This document shows positions 1 through 8,900 of a DNA stretch of 64,000 nucleotides, piece after piece. A program made the translations under genes and the position numbers. Source of the DNA: Pseudomonas typographi (lineage in GTDB: Bacteria > Pseudomonadota > Gammaproteobacteria > Pseudomonadales > Pseudomonadaceae); the NCBI RefSeq assembly GCF_014694385.1, contig NZ_JAAOCA010000002.1, forward strand, positions 210,963-274,962. Reading direction: 5' to 3'. The notes beneath the pieces are model-generated. The model saw nothing but the letters and a program-made list of their open reading frames with translations, was not told the DNA's origin and searched no databases. Each line of letters begins with the position of its first letter. The first letter of the stretch is position 1.

Positions 1-677
1 CCATGCTGGCTACCGGTATCCAGCCGGATTTCATCGTGGTCGATGGCAAGGAAGGCGGCACCGGGGCCGCGCCTCGCGAATTTACCGATAACATGGGCAT
101 GCCGATGCGCGAAGGGCTGCTGTTTGTACACAATACTTTGGTCGGCGCTGGGTTGCGCAGCCAGATCAAGGTGGGCGCAGCGGGCAAGATCGTCAGCGCT
201 TTCGACATTGCCAGCGTGTTGGCCATTGGTGCCGATTGGGTCAACTCGGCACGTGGTTTCATGTTTTCCATCGGCTGCATCCAGTCGCAAAGCTGCCACA
301 CCAACAAATGCCCCACCGGCGTTGCCACCCAAGACCGGCTGCGCCAGCGCGCACTGCAGGTACCAGACAAAGCTGAGCGCGTTCACAGCTTTCACCGCAA
401 TACGTTGGTGGCGCTGGGTGAGATGCTGAGCGCCGCAGGCTTGAGCCACCCCTCGCAACTGGAACCAAAGCACTTGGTACGGCGCATGACCACCACCGAA
501 GTTCGGCTGTTTTCTCAGATCCATGTATTTCTGGAGCCAGGCGAGTTGCTGGGCCAGTCGATAAGTGCGGAGTTCTATGGGCGGATGTGGCGCATGGCGC
601 AGGCGGATAGTTTTTCCCCGCTCGCGCTGGCGGCCCCGTCGAAGGCCGACCGGTTGGAGGCGGCCGCGAATGTTTAA
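1..677 (+). CDS. FMN-binding glutamate synthase family protein (3' part, partial)
   Basis: Only the C-terminal ~225 residues are in the window; the gene starts upstream and reads in the frame that has ATG at 3. The sequence matches the FMN/Fe-S half of the large glutamate synthase subunit. It has a GTGAAP stretch near the start, a (beta/alpha)8-barrel end, and a cysteine cluster GCIQSQSCHTNKCPTG in which the Cys spacing (6 then 5) is that of the 3Fe-4S site. A short C-terminal extension follows instead of the long GltB beta-helix domain, which fits the shorter stand-alone 'glutamate synthase-like' proteins of about 530 aa rather than true GltB. The likely reaction is flavin-linked glutamate formation or a related amidotransfer. 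Substrate and partner cannot be judged from this fragment. Confidence 0.85.
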   Translation, partial: MLATGIQPDFIVVDGKEGGTGAAPREFTDNMGMPMREGLLFVHNTLVGAGLRSQIKVGAAGKIVSAFDIASVLAIGADWVNSARGFMFSIGCIQSQSCHTNKCPTGVATQDRLRQRALQVPDKAERVHSFHRNTLVALGEMLSAAGLSHPSQLEPKHLVRRMTTTEVRLFSQIHVFLEPGELLGQSISAEFYGRMWRMAQADSFSPLALAAPSKADRLEAAANV

Positions 678-702
678 CAGTGCTGGGGTTGTGTGCGAAA
701 CG

Positions 703-1296
703 CTAGTCACCCAGCGACAGCGGGAACGGTACGAAACCAAAATGGTTCTGCACCAAGTAGCGGTGCAATTCCGCCTCCAGGAAGTAGGCGAATGACGCGG
801 TGATCCCAGAGATAGGCCGGTAGGTGGGGTACATCAGCCAAAGGTCGAAATACACCGCGGGGCTGATAGGTTTAACCACTATTTCCTGGGCGCTGAACCC
901 TCGGGTAGAGAACGGCTCGACGATCGACACGCCCGCCCCACTGGCCACCAGTTGGCAGGCCGCTTCCGACATTTGCGTTTCAGCCACGATGATCCGCTGC
1001 CGGTCCCGCCCACGGAAGAATTGATCGACCAGAAAGCGTGTACGGTCCTCGGTGCTCAAGGCGATGAAGGGTTCACCCTCCAGGTCCCGTGGCGTAATGA
1101 TGCCCTTGTCTTTCAAGGAATGATCGGCCGGCAACACACACACGCCCTCTACCTGCATCAGCCGGCGAAATTCGAGCCCTGGCCGGTCTTGCGCCAGCAG
1201 GCCGATGCCGATGTCGCTTTTTTGCGCGCTGACCCAATCGACCATGAACTGTGAGCTTCGACTTGTCAGCAGCGGCCCGTTATCCGTTACCTCTCT
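703..1296 (-). pseudogene. LysR-family regulator, N-terminally truncated remnant
   Basis: The reading frame encodes about 198 residues of a LysR substrate-binding domain. It includes a recognisable LTSRSSQ segment upstream of the first Met (codons 1246-1275, minus strand) followed by the DiGiGLL strand. Going further upstream, the frame meets TGA at 1297-1299, and no helix-turn-helix is found between there and the TetR gene at 1347. The first possible Met (1245) lies inside the effector domain, so no functional start is plausible. The product would lack DNA binding. I read it as the decayed 3' two-thirds of a regulator whose 5' part was deleted when the neighbouring TetR-efflux locus arrived or rearranged. 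It could still be expressed as a fragment, but there is no SD-like site at 1245. Confidence 0.7.
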
Positions 1297-1346
1297 TCAG
1301 GTCGGCGCCTTGACTGTTGGCTGTTGCGCGGCGCATCCGAAAACCT

Positions 1347-1988
1347 TCAGCCGGGGTAAAGCAGTGCCCTCCACAGGGTTTTCATGCGCTGCGAAAAAAG
1401 TTGGCTGGAGAATACTTCTACGTCGAACTGCTCGATGAAGGGCCGCAACGAAAGTGTCAGCGCGATGGCACCGGAAAGGTTATAAAAAAACAAATTTCCA
1501 TTAACGCCTTTAAGGAATCCGTCGTGGATGGCTTGCTCAACCGTTGGCAGAAAAACTTCTTGGACAGGCTTTATTAGGCGTTCGTACAGGTAATGGAATC
1601 GGGCGTCTTGTTGGGCGACCTCTTTGAGAACGAACATCGACATTTCGGGGGCGTCTGCGGAGAAATCGATCATTTGATCGATGGCGTGCAAAAGCCGCTC
1701 CATGGAGGTCGCGCCAGTAGCGTCCACAGGGTTTCGGGGTCGGCTCAGTTGCCCGACAAATTGGCCGGCAATGTCATCGACCACTGCTTTCCAAAGTTCT
1801 AGTTTGGCGCCGTGCCGGTGCGCGATCAAAGCGACATCGACATTTGCGGTGGCGGCGATGCGCCGCAAGCTAGCGCCTTCGAAACCGTGCGCGGCGAACG
1901 ACCTCAGCGCCGCTTGAATAATCGCGTCGGGTTTGACCGCACAGGCTTTGGGCGGCCGGCCTCGCCGTTTGGAGGGCGCATTAGGCAT
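1347..1988 (-). CDS. TetR family transcriptional regulator (CecR-like)
   Basis: 213 aa. After a basic N-terminus (KRRGRPPK) come a classical TetR helix-turn-helix at about residues 20-65 (AALRSFAAHGFEGASLRRIA) and a C-terminal ligand/dimer domain of the CecR/DUF1956 kind. The ATG at 1986-1988 is preceded on the minus strand by CAGGAAC at SD distance, so I prefer it to the longer frame that begins at 2054. The gene is divergent from the tripartite ABC efflux operon that begins near 2.34 kb. In E. coli the CecR regulator is likewise next to ybhG-ybhFSR, an HlyD/ABC exporter, so local repression of the pump is the likely job. The intergenic DNA holds two inverted repeats that could be its operators (2061-2076 and 2133-2150). 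The inducing ligand is unknown. Confidence 0.85.
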   Translation of the reverse strand: MPNAPSKRRGRPPKACAVKPDAIIQAALRSFAAHGFEGASLRRIAATANVDVALIAHRHGAKLELWKAVVDDIAGQFVGQLSRPRNPVDATGATSMERLLHAIDQMIDFSADAPEMSMFVLKEVAQQDARFHYLYERLIKPVQEVFLPTVEQAIHDGFLKGVNGNLFFYNLSGAIALTLSLRPFIEQFDVEVFSSQLFSQRMKTLWRALLYPG

Positions 1989-2060
1989 TCGTTCAATGTT
2001 CCTGGGGGATGGACAGTTTGGTTGACATGCATGGCAATGCAACGCTTTAATCAACGGTCG

Positions 2061-2076
2061 ATGAATTAATATTCAT
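2061..2076. promoter_or_regulatory. AT-rich inverted repeat, possible TetR operator
   Basis: ATGAAT-TAAT-ATTCAT: 6-bp perfect arms around 4 bp, 72 bp upstream of the TetR start and in the divergent control region of the efflux operon. Position and symmetry suit a TetR-family operator. The arms are short, so chance is possible. Confidence 0.4.
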
Positions 2077-2132
2077 AGTTCCACCATCATAGCGCTAATC
2101 ATCGATGCGCTTGGCTGTCGGCGTTGGCGTCG

Positions 2133-2150
2133 GCGGCTTTTAAAAGCCGC
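2133..2150. promoter_or_regulatory. 18-bp perfect palindrome between TetR and the efflux operon
   Basis: GCGGCTTTTAAAAGCCGC is fully self-complementary. It lies in the 350-bp gap between the TetR gene (start 1988) and the outer-membrane lipoprotein gene (start 2342). It could be an operator or a cruciform/hairpin element. There is no T-run that would make it an obvious terminator. The rest of the gap holds no convincing ORF. Confidence 0.45.
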
Positions 2151-2341
2151 TAATGCATTGTTTTGTAGGGATCGCTTAACAAGCCCCTGGTACATGATCT
2201 TGATGGCCGCAGGCAGGCGGCGAAGCACTTGATTTCAGCCGCCTAGCGCTCCGTTGGGTGTCGTCAGCGCCTTCCCTAGGGTTTGGGGGGCGGATGGCTC
2301 CTGTTTTCGTCATTCATATGGGGTAATGGAGTGTGGCGGTA

Positions 2342-3862
2342 ATGCTGGCCAACGCGCAGAAAACGGCATTGTGCAAACGGCACCTGGCGTTTTTAAAAAC
2401 GCTGCCAGGGCGTCTACCCGGCAAGGAAGCGCTGATAGCCTCGTTTGCTTTGCTGATGGTGGGTTGCGCTTCAATGGCGCCCCCGAATGTGGCCGTGCCG
2501 CTACCGGTTTCGGCGGCGTACCCGGTCACCCCAGAGCACCCGGCGGGAGCGCCAGAAGCTAATGCCGCTGCCCTTTCATGGCAAGCGTTTTTAACCGATG
2601 CGCAATTGCGCGCCCTGGTTCAATTAGCGTTGGATAACAACCGCGACTTGCGCGTTGCCGTAGCTCGAGTCGAACAGTCCCGCGCCCGTTACGGGATCCA
2701 GCGGGCGGACCTATTCCCCTCAGTGGGCCTGAATGCTGACGGCAGTAACGAACGGGTCCCGCACGACCTGAGCCTAACCGGGCAGCCGGAAATCAACCAC
2801 CAGTATCAGGCCGGTGTCGGGTTTAACACGTGGGAGCTGGATTTCTGGGGTCGGATACGCAGCCTGCGGGATGCCGCATTGGATAATTATCTCGCCTCGG
2901 ACGCAGGGCGGCGCGCCGTTGAATTGAGCGTGATCAGTGAAGTCGCGGATGCTTACCTTCAGCTTCGCGAGCTTGATGAACGCTTGGCCCTGGCGCACCG
3001 TACGGTCGAAACCAGGGAAGCATCGCTGGCTATTTTCACCCGCCGGGTCGCGGTGGGTTCAACGTCTCAGTTGGACCTCACACAAGTCCAATCGCTATTG
3101 CAACAAGCCCACACCTTGGTTGCGCAGTTGGAACAGTCTAGGGCGGTTCAAGTGCATGCGCTTGAAATGCTCGTCGGCAAGCCCGTCGATTTGCGCCCCG
3201 AAGCGTCTCGGTCGGATACGTCGATTTTGGCTGAAATGGCCCCTGGGTTGCCGTCTGATCTTTTGATAAACCGGCCCGACATCGTCCAGGCCGAGTACCT
3301 CTTAAAAGCTTCCAACGCGAATATCGGCGCGGCCCGTGCGGCTTTTTTCCCGCGCATTGTGCTGACGGGCTCGGCGGGAACCGCCAGTGCAGAGCTTGAT
3401 AATCTTTTTGCCGCGGGCAGCGGCGCCTGGAATTTCGCACCGAGTATTTCCCTGCCGATATTCGATGCTGGCCGCAACCGCAGCAACCTGGCCTTGGCCC
3501 AGGCGCAACGCGAAGAAACCGTGGCGCAATACGAACAGAGTATTCAGGCGGCCTTTCGCGACGTGGCCGATGCATTGACCGACCGCCACTGGCTCAACGA
3601 ACAAGTGCTCACTTTGCAGACTACACAAAGCGTGCAGCTTGAGCGCGCGCGCTTGGCCAAATTACGTTATGACAGTGGTGCCGCAGCTTTTCTTGAAGTC
3701 CTCGATGCCGAGCGTGACCTGCTGGACGTAGAGCAACAGTTGGTGCAACGGCGGCGCGAATTGCTCTCCAGCCAAGTCGCTTTATACAACGCATTAGGTG
3801 GAGGCCAAGCGGCAATCGCGCTGAGCGCCGCAAGCCCGAAACCTGAACGTAACGCCCAATGA
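2342..3862 (+). CDS. Outer-membrane efflux lipoprotein, TolC/NodT family
   Basis: 506 aa. It forms the outer-membrane channel of the exporter encoded with the next three genes. The N-terminus has a basic stretch, a hydrophobic segment and a lipobox (LLMVGC, Cys 42), so it is a predicted lipoprotein as in NodT/OprM relatives. The body shows the two repeated OEP units, for example LVQLALDNNRDLRVA and, in the second repeat, INRPDIVQAEYLLKASNANIGAARAAFFP. ATG 2342 has GGAG ten bases upstream; the alternative GTG at 2333 is too close to that site. A 15-bp gap separates it from the HlyD gene, so it is the first gene of an operon. Ends at 3862 (TGA) with a typical LYNALGGG-like motif near the C-terminus. 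Confidence 0.9.
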   Translation: MLANAQKTALCKRHLAFLKTLPGRLPGKEALIASFALLMVGCASMAPPNVAVPLPVSAAYPVTPEHPAGAPEANAAALSWQAFLTDAQLRALVQLALDNNRDLRVAVARVEQSRARYGIQRADLFPSVGLNADGSNERVPHDLSLTGQPEINHQYQAGVGFNTWELDFWGRIRSLRDAALDNYLASDAGRRAVELSVISEVADAYLQLRELDERLALAHRTVETREASLAIFTRRVAVGSTSQLDLTQVQSLLQQAHTLVAQLEQSRAVQVHALEMLVGKPVDLRPEASRSDTSILAEMAPGLPSDLLINRPDIVQAEYLLKASNANIGAARAAFFPRIVLTGSAGTASAELDNLFAAGSGAWNFAPSISLPIFDAGRNRSNLALAQAQREETVAQYEQSIQAAFRDVADALTDRHWLNEQVLTLQTTQSVQLERARLAKLRYDSGAAAFLEVLDAERDLLDVEQQLVQRRRELLSSQVALYNALGGGQAAIALSAASPKPERNAQ

Positions 3863-3877
3863 ACAAGGTCGCAATTC

Positions 3878-4948
3878 ATGAAAGTGCCCGGTAAGAAGCT
3901 GATAGTGCCATTAGGCATCGTCGTAGTAGTGGTGGCAGGCTGGTTTATTTGGAAAGCGCTGAACCCCGTTGGGTTTGGTGATGGCTTTGCCAGCGGCAAT
4001 GGTCGTATCGAAGCCACCGAGGTTGATGTTTCGACTAAGTTGGCCGGGCGTTTGGACGACATTCTGGTGCAGGAGGGCGACTTCGTGGAGGCCGGCCAGC
4101 GTTTGGCCAATATGCAGGTTCAAGTGCTCACAGCCCAGCGTGACGAAGCCGCTGCCCAGCACCAACAGGCGATCAACACGGTGTTAGGCGCCAAGGCGCA
4201 GGTACTGGTGCGCCAAAGCGACAAACTGGCCGCCCAGGCGCTGGTGGCGCAACGCCAAAGTGAATGGGACGCCATGAAGCGGCGGCTCAAACGCTCGGAA
4301 ATGCTCTCCCGCGAAGGCGCTTTATCGACCCAAGAATATGACGACGACCGGGCCAACGAACGCAGCGCACAAGCGGCACTTAGCGCTGCGCAGGCGCAAG
4401 TCGCGGCCGCCCAGGCCAATATCGAAGCAGCACAAGCAGAAGTGGTCGGGGCGCAATCGGCAGTGGCCGCCGGCCTCGCTACCGTTGCCCGCGTAGAGGC
4501 CGACATTACCGATAGCCAGTTGGTCGCGCCGCGCGCTGGGCGTGTGCAATACCGTATCGCGCAACCGGGCGAAGTGCTTGCCGCGGGCGGCAAGGTACTC
4601 AACCTGGTCGACCTTTCAGACGTGTACCTTACGTTCTTCCTACCCGAAGCGGTCGCCGGGCGCGTCGCCATGGGCAGTGACGTCAGGATCATCCTCGATG
4701 CCGCGCCCCAGTACGTGATACCGGCCAAGGTGTCATTCGTGGCCAGTGTTGCGCAGTTCACCCCGAAAACCGTCGAAACGGCCAGCGAACGGCAAAAGTT
4801 GATGTTTCGCGTCAAAGCGCAGATCGACCGCGACCTGTTACTGCAAAACCTTAAGCAGATCAAAACCGGCTTGCCCGGCGTGGCCTGGGTCAAGCTCGAC
4901 CCGCAAGCTGAGTGGCCGGCCGAGTTGGCAGTGAAAGTTTCCAAATGA
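3878..4948 (+). CDS. HlyD-family membrane fusion protein
   Basis: 356 aa periplasmic adaptor linking the inner-membrane ABC transporter to the outer-membrane channel. Visible order: an N-terminal membrane anchor (about residues 7-26, [17 protein letters not shown]), a first lipoyl half ([23 protein letters not shown]), a long Ala/Gln-rich coiled coil (about 80-200), the second lipoyl half ([20 protein letters not shown]) and a beta-barrel domain. It resembles YhiI/YbhG of E. coli. The stop codon overlaps the next start (ATGA at 4945-4948), which shows translational coupling to the ATPase gene. Confidence 0.9.
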   Translation: MKVPGKKLIVPLGIVVVVVAGWFIWKALNPVGFGDGFASGNGRIEATEVDVSTKLAGRLDDILVQEGDFVEAGQRLANMQVQVLTAQRDEAAAQHQQAINTVLGAKAQVLVRQSDKLAAQALVAQRQSEWDAMKRRLKRSEMLSREGALSTQEYDDDRANERSAQAALSAAQAQVAAAQANIEAAQAEVVGAQSAVAAGLATVARVEADITDSQLVAPRAGRVQYRIAQPGEVLAAGGKVLNLVDLSDVYLTFFLPEAVAGRVAMGSDVRIILDAAPQYVIPAKVSFVASVAQFTPKTVETASERQKLMFRVKAQIDRDLLLQNLKQIKTGLPGVAWVKLDPQAEWPAELAVKVSK

Positions 4949-7710
4949 CCGCCGACCCTCAAGCCGGCCCGGTGCTCAACGTCGCCAGCGTCAAGGATGT
5001 GGTGCTTACCTACGGTAAAACCCAGGCGCTGGCCGGGGTTACCTTGGATGTTCCCGCTGGGCAAATGGTCGGGCTTATCGGGCCAGACGGCGTGGGTAAA
5101 TCCAGCTTGCTGTCGCTGCTGGCAGGTGCCAGGGCGATACAGCAAGGGCAGGTCAACGTATTGGCGGGCGACATGAGCCAGGCCGCGCACCGCAACCTGG
5201 TGTGCCCACGGATCGCCTACATGCCACAGGGCTTGGGCAAAAACCTCTACCCAACCTTGTCGGTCGAAGAGAACCTGCAGTTCTTCGCCCGCCTGTTTGG
5301 CCATGACGCCGCCGAGCGCCGGCGGCGTATCGATGATCTTACCCGCAGCACCGGGTTGTTTTCATTCCTGGCGCGGCCTGCTGGCAAGTTGTCAGGTGGT
5401 ATGAAGCAAAAGCTGGGGCTGTGCTGCGCACTGATCCACGACCCCGACCTGTTGATACTCGACGAGCCCACCACCGGCGTCGACCCCCTGGCCCGCGCCC
5501 AGTTCTGGGACCTGATAGGCAGCATCCGCCAGCAGCGCCCTGGCATGAGTGTGATCGTGGCCACCGCTTACATGGATGAGGCGCAGCGGTTCAATTGGCT
5601 GGTTGCCATGGACGCCGGCAAGGTCTTGGCAACGGGTACACCGGAGCAATTGCTGCTTAGTACGCAGTCCCATAATCTGGAGGCGGCCTTTATCGCCTTG
5701 CTGCCGGAGGAAAAGCGCCGAGGGCACCAGCCGGTCAACATTACCCCCTTGGAAGACGTCGCCAACCCTGAGATCGCCATCGAAGCTAAAGGCTTGACCA
5801 TCCGCTTTGGCGATTTCGTGGCGGTGGACCACGTGAGCTTCCGTATTCGCCGTGGTGAAATCTTTGGTTTCCTCGGCTCCAACGGTTGCGGTAAATCCAC
5901 CACCATGAAGCTGCTGACCGGGCTGTTACCCGCCAGCGAGGGCACGGCAAGCCTGTTCGGCCGCGAAGTGGACCCCGACGACATCGGTACCCGGCGCAGG
6001 GTCGGTTATATGTCGCAGGCGTTTTCGCTGTACAGCGAGCTCACCGTGCGGCAGAACCTGGTGCTGCATGCGCAACTGTTCCAGATGCCGGAAGCCCAGA
6101 TCGGCCCGCGCATCGATGAGCTGGCGGTGCGCTTCAGCCTTGGCGAGGTACTGGAAAGCCTTCCCGAAAGCCTGCCGCTGGGGATTCGCCAGCGTTTATC
6201 CCTGGCGGTCGCGACCGTTCACCGGCCTGAGTTGCTGATTTTGGACGAGCCTACCTCCGGCGTTGACCCGATTGCTCGCGACGGTTTCTGGAACCTGCTG
6301 ATCGAAATGTCCCGTAAAGACCGGGTGACGATTTTTATCTCCACCCACTTCATGAACGAGGCCGAACGCTGCGATCGCATTTCGTTGATGCACGCAGGCA
6401 AGGTGCTGGTCAGCGATACGCCCGGCAATATCGTTTCGCAGCGCCACGCCAGTTCGCTGGAGCAAGCGTTCATTGCCTACCTGCAAGAGGCCGCGGGCCC
6501 CGCCGATAAAGCGGTAGCCACCGACCCGGCCGCCCCAACGGTGCAGGCCAATGCCGCGCCGGCCAAGCCAACGGGTGCGCCGAACTTCAGCGTCAGCCGC
6601 ATGTTCAGCTACCTGTGGCGCGAAGCCTTGGAACTGCGGCGTGACCCGGTGCGCGCGACCTTGGCGCTGATCGGCTCATTGGTGTTGATGCTGGTGATGG
6701 GCTTTGGCTTGAGCATGGACGTGGAAAACCTCACTTACGCCGTGCTGGACCATGACCAAACCGAATTGAGCCGCAATTATGCGCTGAACCTCTCCGGCTC
6801 CCGTTACTTCAAAGAAATGCCGCCGTTGGTGGACTATCAGGACCTCGACTCGCGCATGCGCAGCTCGAAGATCACCTTGGCGATCGAGATACCCCCGGGT
6901 TTCGGCCGCGACCTGCAGCGGGGTGCGCCGGTGCAAATTGCGGCCTGGATCGACGGCGCGATGCCGTCCAGGGCCGAGACGATACAGGGCTATGTACAGG
7001 GTATGCACCAGGTGTGGTTGCAGGATCAGGCGTTACATCGATTGGGCACCTCCAGCAGTGACAGTTCGGTCAGCATCCAAACCCGCTATCGCTACAACCC
7101 CGACGTAAAAAGCCTCCCGGCGATGGTGCCGGCGATCATTCCGCTGCTGTTGTTGATGTTGCCGGCCATGCTCACGGCGCTGTCTGTCGTGCGTGAGAAG
7201 GAACTGGGTTCAATCATTAATTTGTATGTTACCCCGGTGACGCGGACCGAGTTTTTGCTGGGTAAACAGTTGCCCTACGTGGCGCTGGCGATGGTTAACT
7301 TTCTGTTGATGACGTTAATGGCCGTGACCCTGTTCGATGTTCCGGTCAAGGGCAGTTTCCTGACCCTTCTGCTGGCTGCATTAATTTACAACTTCATCGC
7401 CACCGGCATTGGGCTGTTGGCGTCAACGCTGACCAGCAGCCAGATTGCGGCGATGTTTTTCACCATGATCGGCACCATGATCCCTGCGATTCAATTCGCC
7501 GGCCTGCTCAACCCGGTGTCTTCGTTGGAGGGCGCGGCGAAATTCGTCGGTGAGATCTACCCGGCGACTCACATGCTGAATATCAGCCGCGGCGTGTTTG
7601 GCAAATCCTTGGGCTTCGCCGACCTGCACAATGAATTCTGGCCGCTGTTGGTCGCGGTGCCGTTGATTCTGATGCTGACGGTTGCCCTGCTCAAGAAACA
7701 GGACCGCTGA
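4945..7710 (+). CDS. RbbA-like ABC transporter: two ATPase domains fused to an ABC-2 permease
   Basis: 921 aa. NBD1 lies at about residues 10-240 and has the Walker A variant GPDGVGKS (46-53), an LSGGMKQ signature and a [11 protein letters not shown]alker B. NBD2 lies at about 270-510 with GSNGCGKST and [12 protein letters not shown], but in place of LSGGQ it has [10 protein letters not shown]. An Ala/Pro-rich linker leads to a six-helix ABC-2 membrane domain at about 560-920 (large loop after the first helix, then [13 protein letters not shown] and so on). This is the architecture of RbbA/YhiH. In E. coli that protein has been linked to ribosomes, but in an operon with HlyD, TolC and a second permease an export role is more likely. 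The start is coupled to the HlyD stop. Confidence 0.9.
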   Translation: MTADPQAGPVLNVASVKDVVLTYGKTQALAGVTLDVPAGQMVGLIGPDGVGKSSLLSLLAGARAIQQGQVNVLAGDMSQAAHRNLVCPRIAYMPQGLGKNLYPTLSVEENLQFFARLFGHDAAERRRRIDDLTRSTGLFSFLARPAGKLSGGMKQKLGLCCALIHDPDLLILDEPTTGVDPLARAQFWDLIGSIRQQRPGMSVIVATAYMDEAQRFNWLVAMDAGKVLATGTPEQLLLSTQSHNLEAAFIALLPEEKRRGHQPVNITPLEDVANPEIAIEAKGLTIRFGDFVAVDHVSFRIRRGEIFGFLGSNGCGKSTTMKLLTGLLPASEGTASLFGREVDPDDIGTRRRVGYMSQAFSLYSELTVRQNLVLHAQLFQMPEAQIGPRIDELAVRFSLGEVLESLPESLPLGIRQRLSLAVATVHRPELLILDEPTSGVDPIARDGFWNLLIEMSRKDRVTIFISTHFMNEAERCDRISLMHAGKVLVSDTPGNIVSQRHASSLEQAFIAYLQEAAGPADKAVATDPAAPTVQANAAPAKPTGAPNFSVSRMFSYLWREALELRRDPVRATLALIGSLVLMLVMGFGLSMDVENLTYAVLDHDQTELSRNYALNLSGSRYFKEMPPLVDYQDLDSRMRSSKITLAIEIPPGFGRDLQRGAPVQIAAWIDGAMPSRAETIQGYVQGMHQVWLQDQALHRLGTSSSDSSVSIQTRYRYNPDVKSLPAMVPAIIPLLLLMLPAMLTALSVVREKELGSIINLYVTPVTRTEFLLGKQLPYVALAMVNFLLMTLMAVTLFDVPVKGSFLTLLLAALIYNFIATGIGLLASTLTSSQIAAMFFTMIGTMIPAIQFAGLLNPVSSLEGAAKFVGEIYPATHMLNISRGVFGKSLGFADLHNEFWPLLVAVPLILMLTVALLKKQDR

Positions 7711-7711
7711 C

Positions 7712-8836
7712 ATGCAATCGCTGAAGAATATCTACCGCCTGGGCATCAAGGAGTTGTGGAGCCTGGTCCGCGACCCGACGATGCTGGTGCTGATCATCTA
7801 TACCTTCACGGTGTCGGTGTATACCGCCGCGACGGCCCAGCCAGACGTGTTGCACATGGCGCCGATCGCGATTGTCGATGAAGACCATTCGCCGTTATCC
7901 GGGCGCATCGCCTCGGCGTTTTTTCCGCCGCAGTTCACCCTGCCGGCGATGATTTTCCCGGAGCAGGTCGATGCCGGGCTAGATGCGGGAATCTATACGT
8001 TCACGCTCAACATTCCGCCAAAGTTTCAGCAGGACGTATTGGCCAACCGGGCGACGGAAATTCAACTTAACGTGGACGCGACGCGCATGTCCCAGGCGTT
8101 CACCGGCAGCGGTTATATCCAACAGATCGTGAATGCGGAAATCACCGAGTTCGTGCAGCGATATCGGGGCGCGCAAGCCTCAGCGGTCGACCTGGTCATC
8201 CGCATGCGTTTCAACCCTTCTCTTGAACAGTCATGGTTCGGCGCGCTGATGCAGATCATCGACAATGTCACCATGTTGTCTATTATCCTGACCGGCGCAG
8301 CGCTTATTCGCGAGCGTGAGCACGGCACCATCGAGCACTTGTTGGTGATGCCGGTGACCCCTCGGGAAATCATGCTGGCCAAAGTCTGGTCCATGGGCCT
8401 GGTGGTGCTTGTCGCTGCCGCCTTGTCGCTGATATTCATCGTGCAAGGGGCGCTGCATGTGCCGATCGAGGGGTCGATTGTGTTGTTCCTGGCGGGGGCG
8501 GCCTTGCACCTGTTCGCCACCACCTCCATGGGCATATTCCTGGCGACGCTGGCGCGGAGCATGCCGCAGTTCGGCATGTTGATGATCCTGGTTTTACTGC
8601 CGCTGCAAATGCTATCGGGCGGCAGTACGCCACGGGAAAGCATGCCCGAGTTCGTGCAGAACATCATGTTGATAGCGCCTACCACGCATTTCGTCGAGCT
8701 CAGCCAGGCGATCCTTTATCGGGGCGCGGGGCTGGCGGTGGTTTGGCCTACGTTCGTCATCTTGCTGATCATCGGTTCGGTGTTGTTTACGGTGTCGCTT
8801 TCGCGCTTTCGCAAAACCATTAGCCAGATGGCTTGA
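7712..8836 (+). CDS. ABC-2 type permease (YhhJ-like)
   Basis: 374 aa. It begins one base after the stop of the fused ATPase/permease and completes the exporter as the second membrane half. The layout is one N-terminal helix (about 25-45), a large periplasmic domain (about 50-175) and five to six C-terminal helices, with the ABC-2 motif EREHGTIEHLLVMPVTPREI. It resembles YhhJ/YbhR. Substrate unknown; the family exports drugs and other hydrophobic compounds. The 64 bp after its stop hold a short GC hairpin (CCCC-GGC-GGGG near 8847) that could partly terminate the operon before the next gene. Confidence 0.9.
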   Translation: MQSLKNIYRLGIKELWSLVRDPTMLVLIIYTFTVSVYTAATAQPDVLHMAPIAIVDEDHSPLSGRIASAFFPPQFTLPAMIFPEQVDAGLDAGIYTFTLNIPPKFQQDVLANRATEIQLNVDATRMSQAFTGSGYIQQIVNAEITEFVQRYRGAQASAVDLVIRMRFNPSLEQSWFGALMQIIDNVTMLSIILTGAALIREREHGTIEHLLVMPVTPREIMLAKVWSMGLVVLVAAALSLIFIVQGALHVPIEGSIVLFLAGAALHLFATTSMGIFLATLARSMPQFGMLMILVLLPLQMLSGGSTPRESMPEFVQNIMLIAPTTHFVELSQAILYRGAGLAVVWPTFVILLIIGSVLFTVSLSRFRKTISQMA

Positions 8837-8900
8837 TAGCCACGTTTCCCCGGCGGGGGATGGGCGTGTTCTCATTCATGCACCCACCAAGGTTTTTTTT

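Noticed and set aside
4120..5304. 394-codon open frame on the minus strand
   Set aside because: Antisense to the HlyD and ABC genes, both well supported; the product has no family features.
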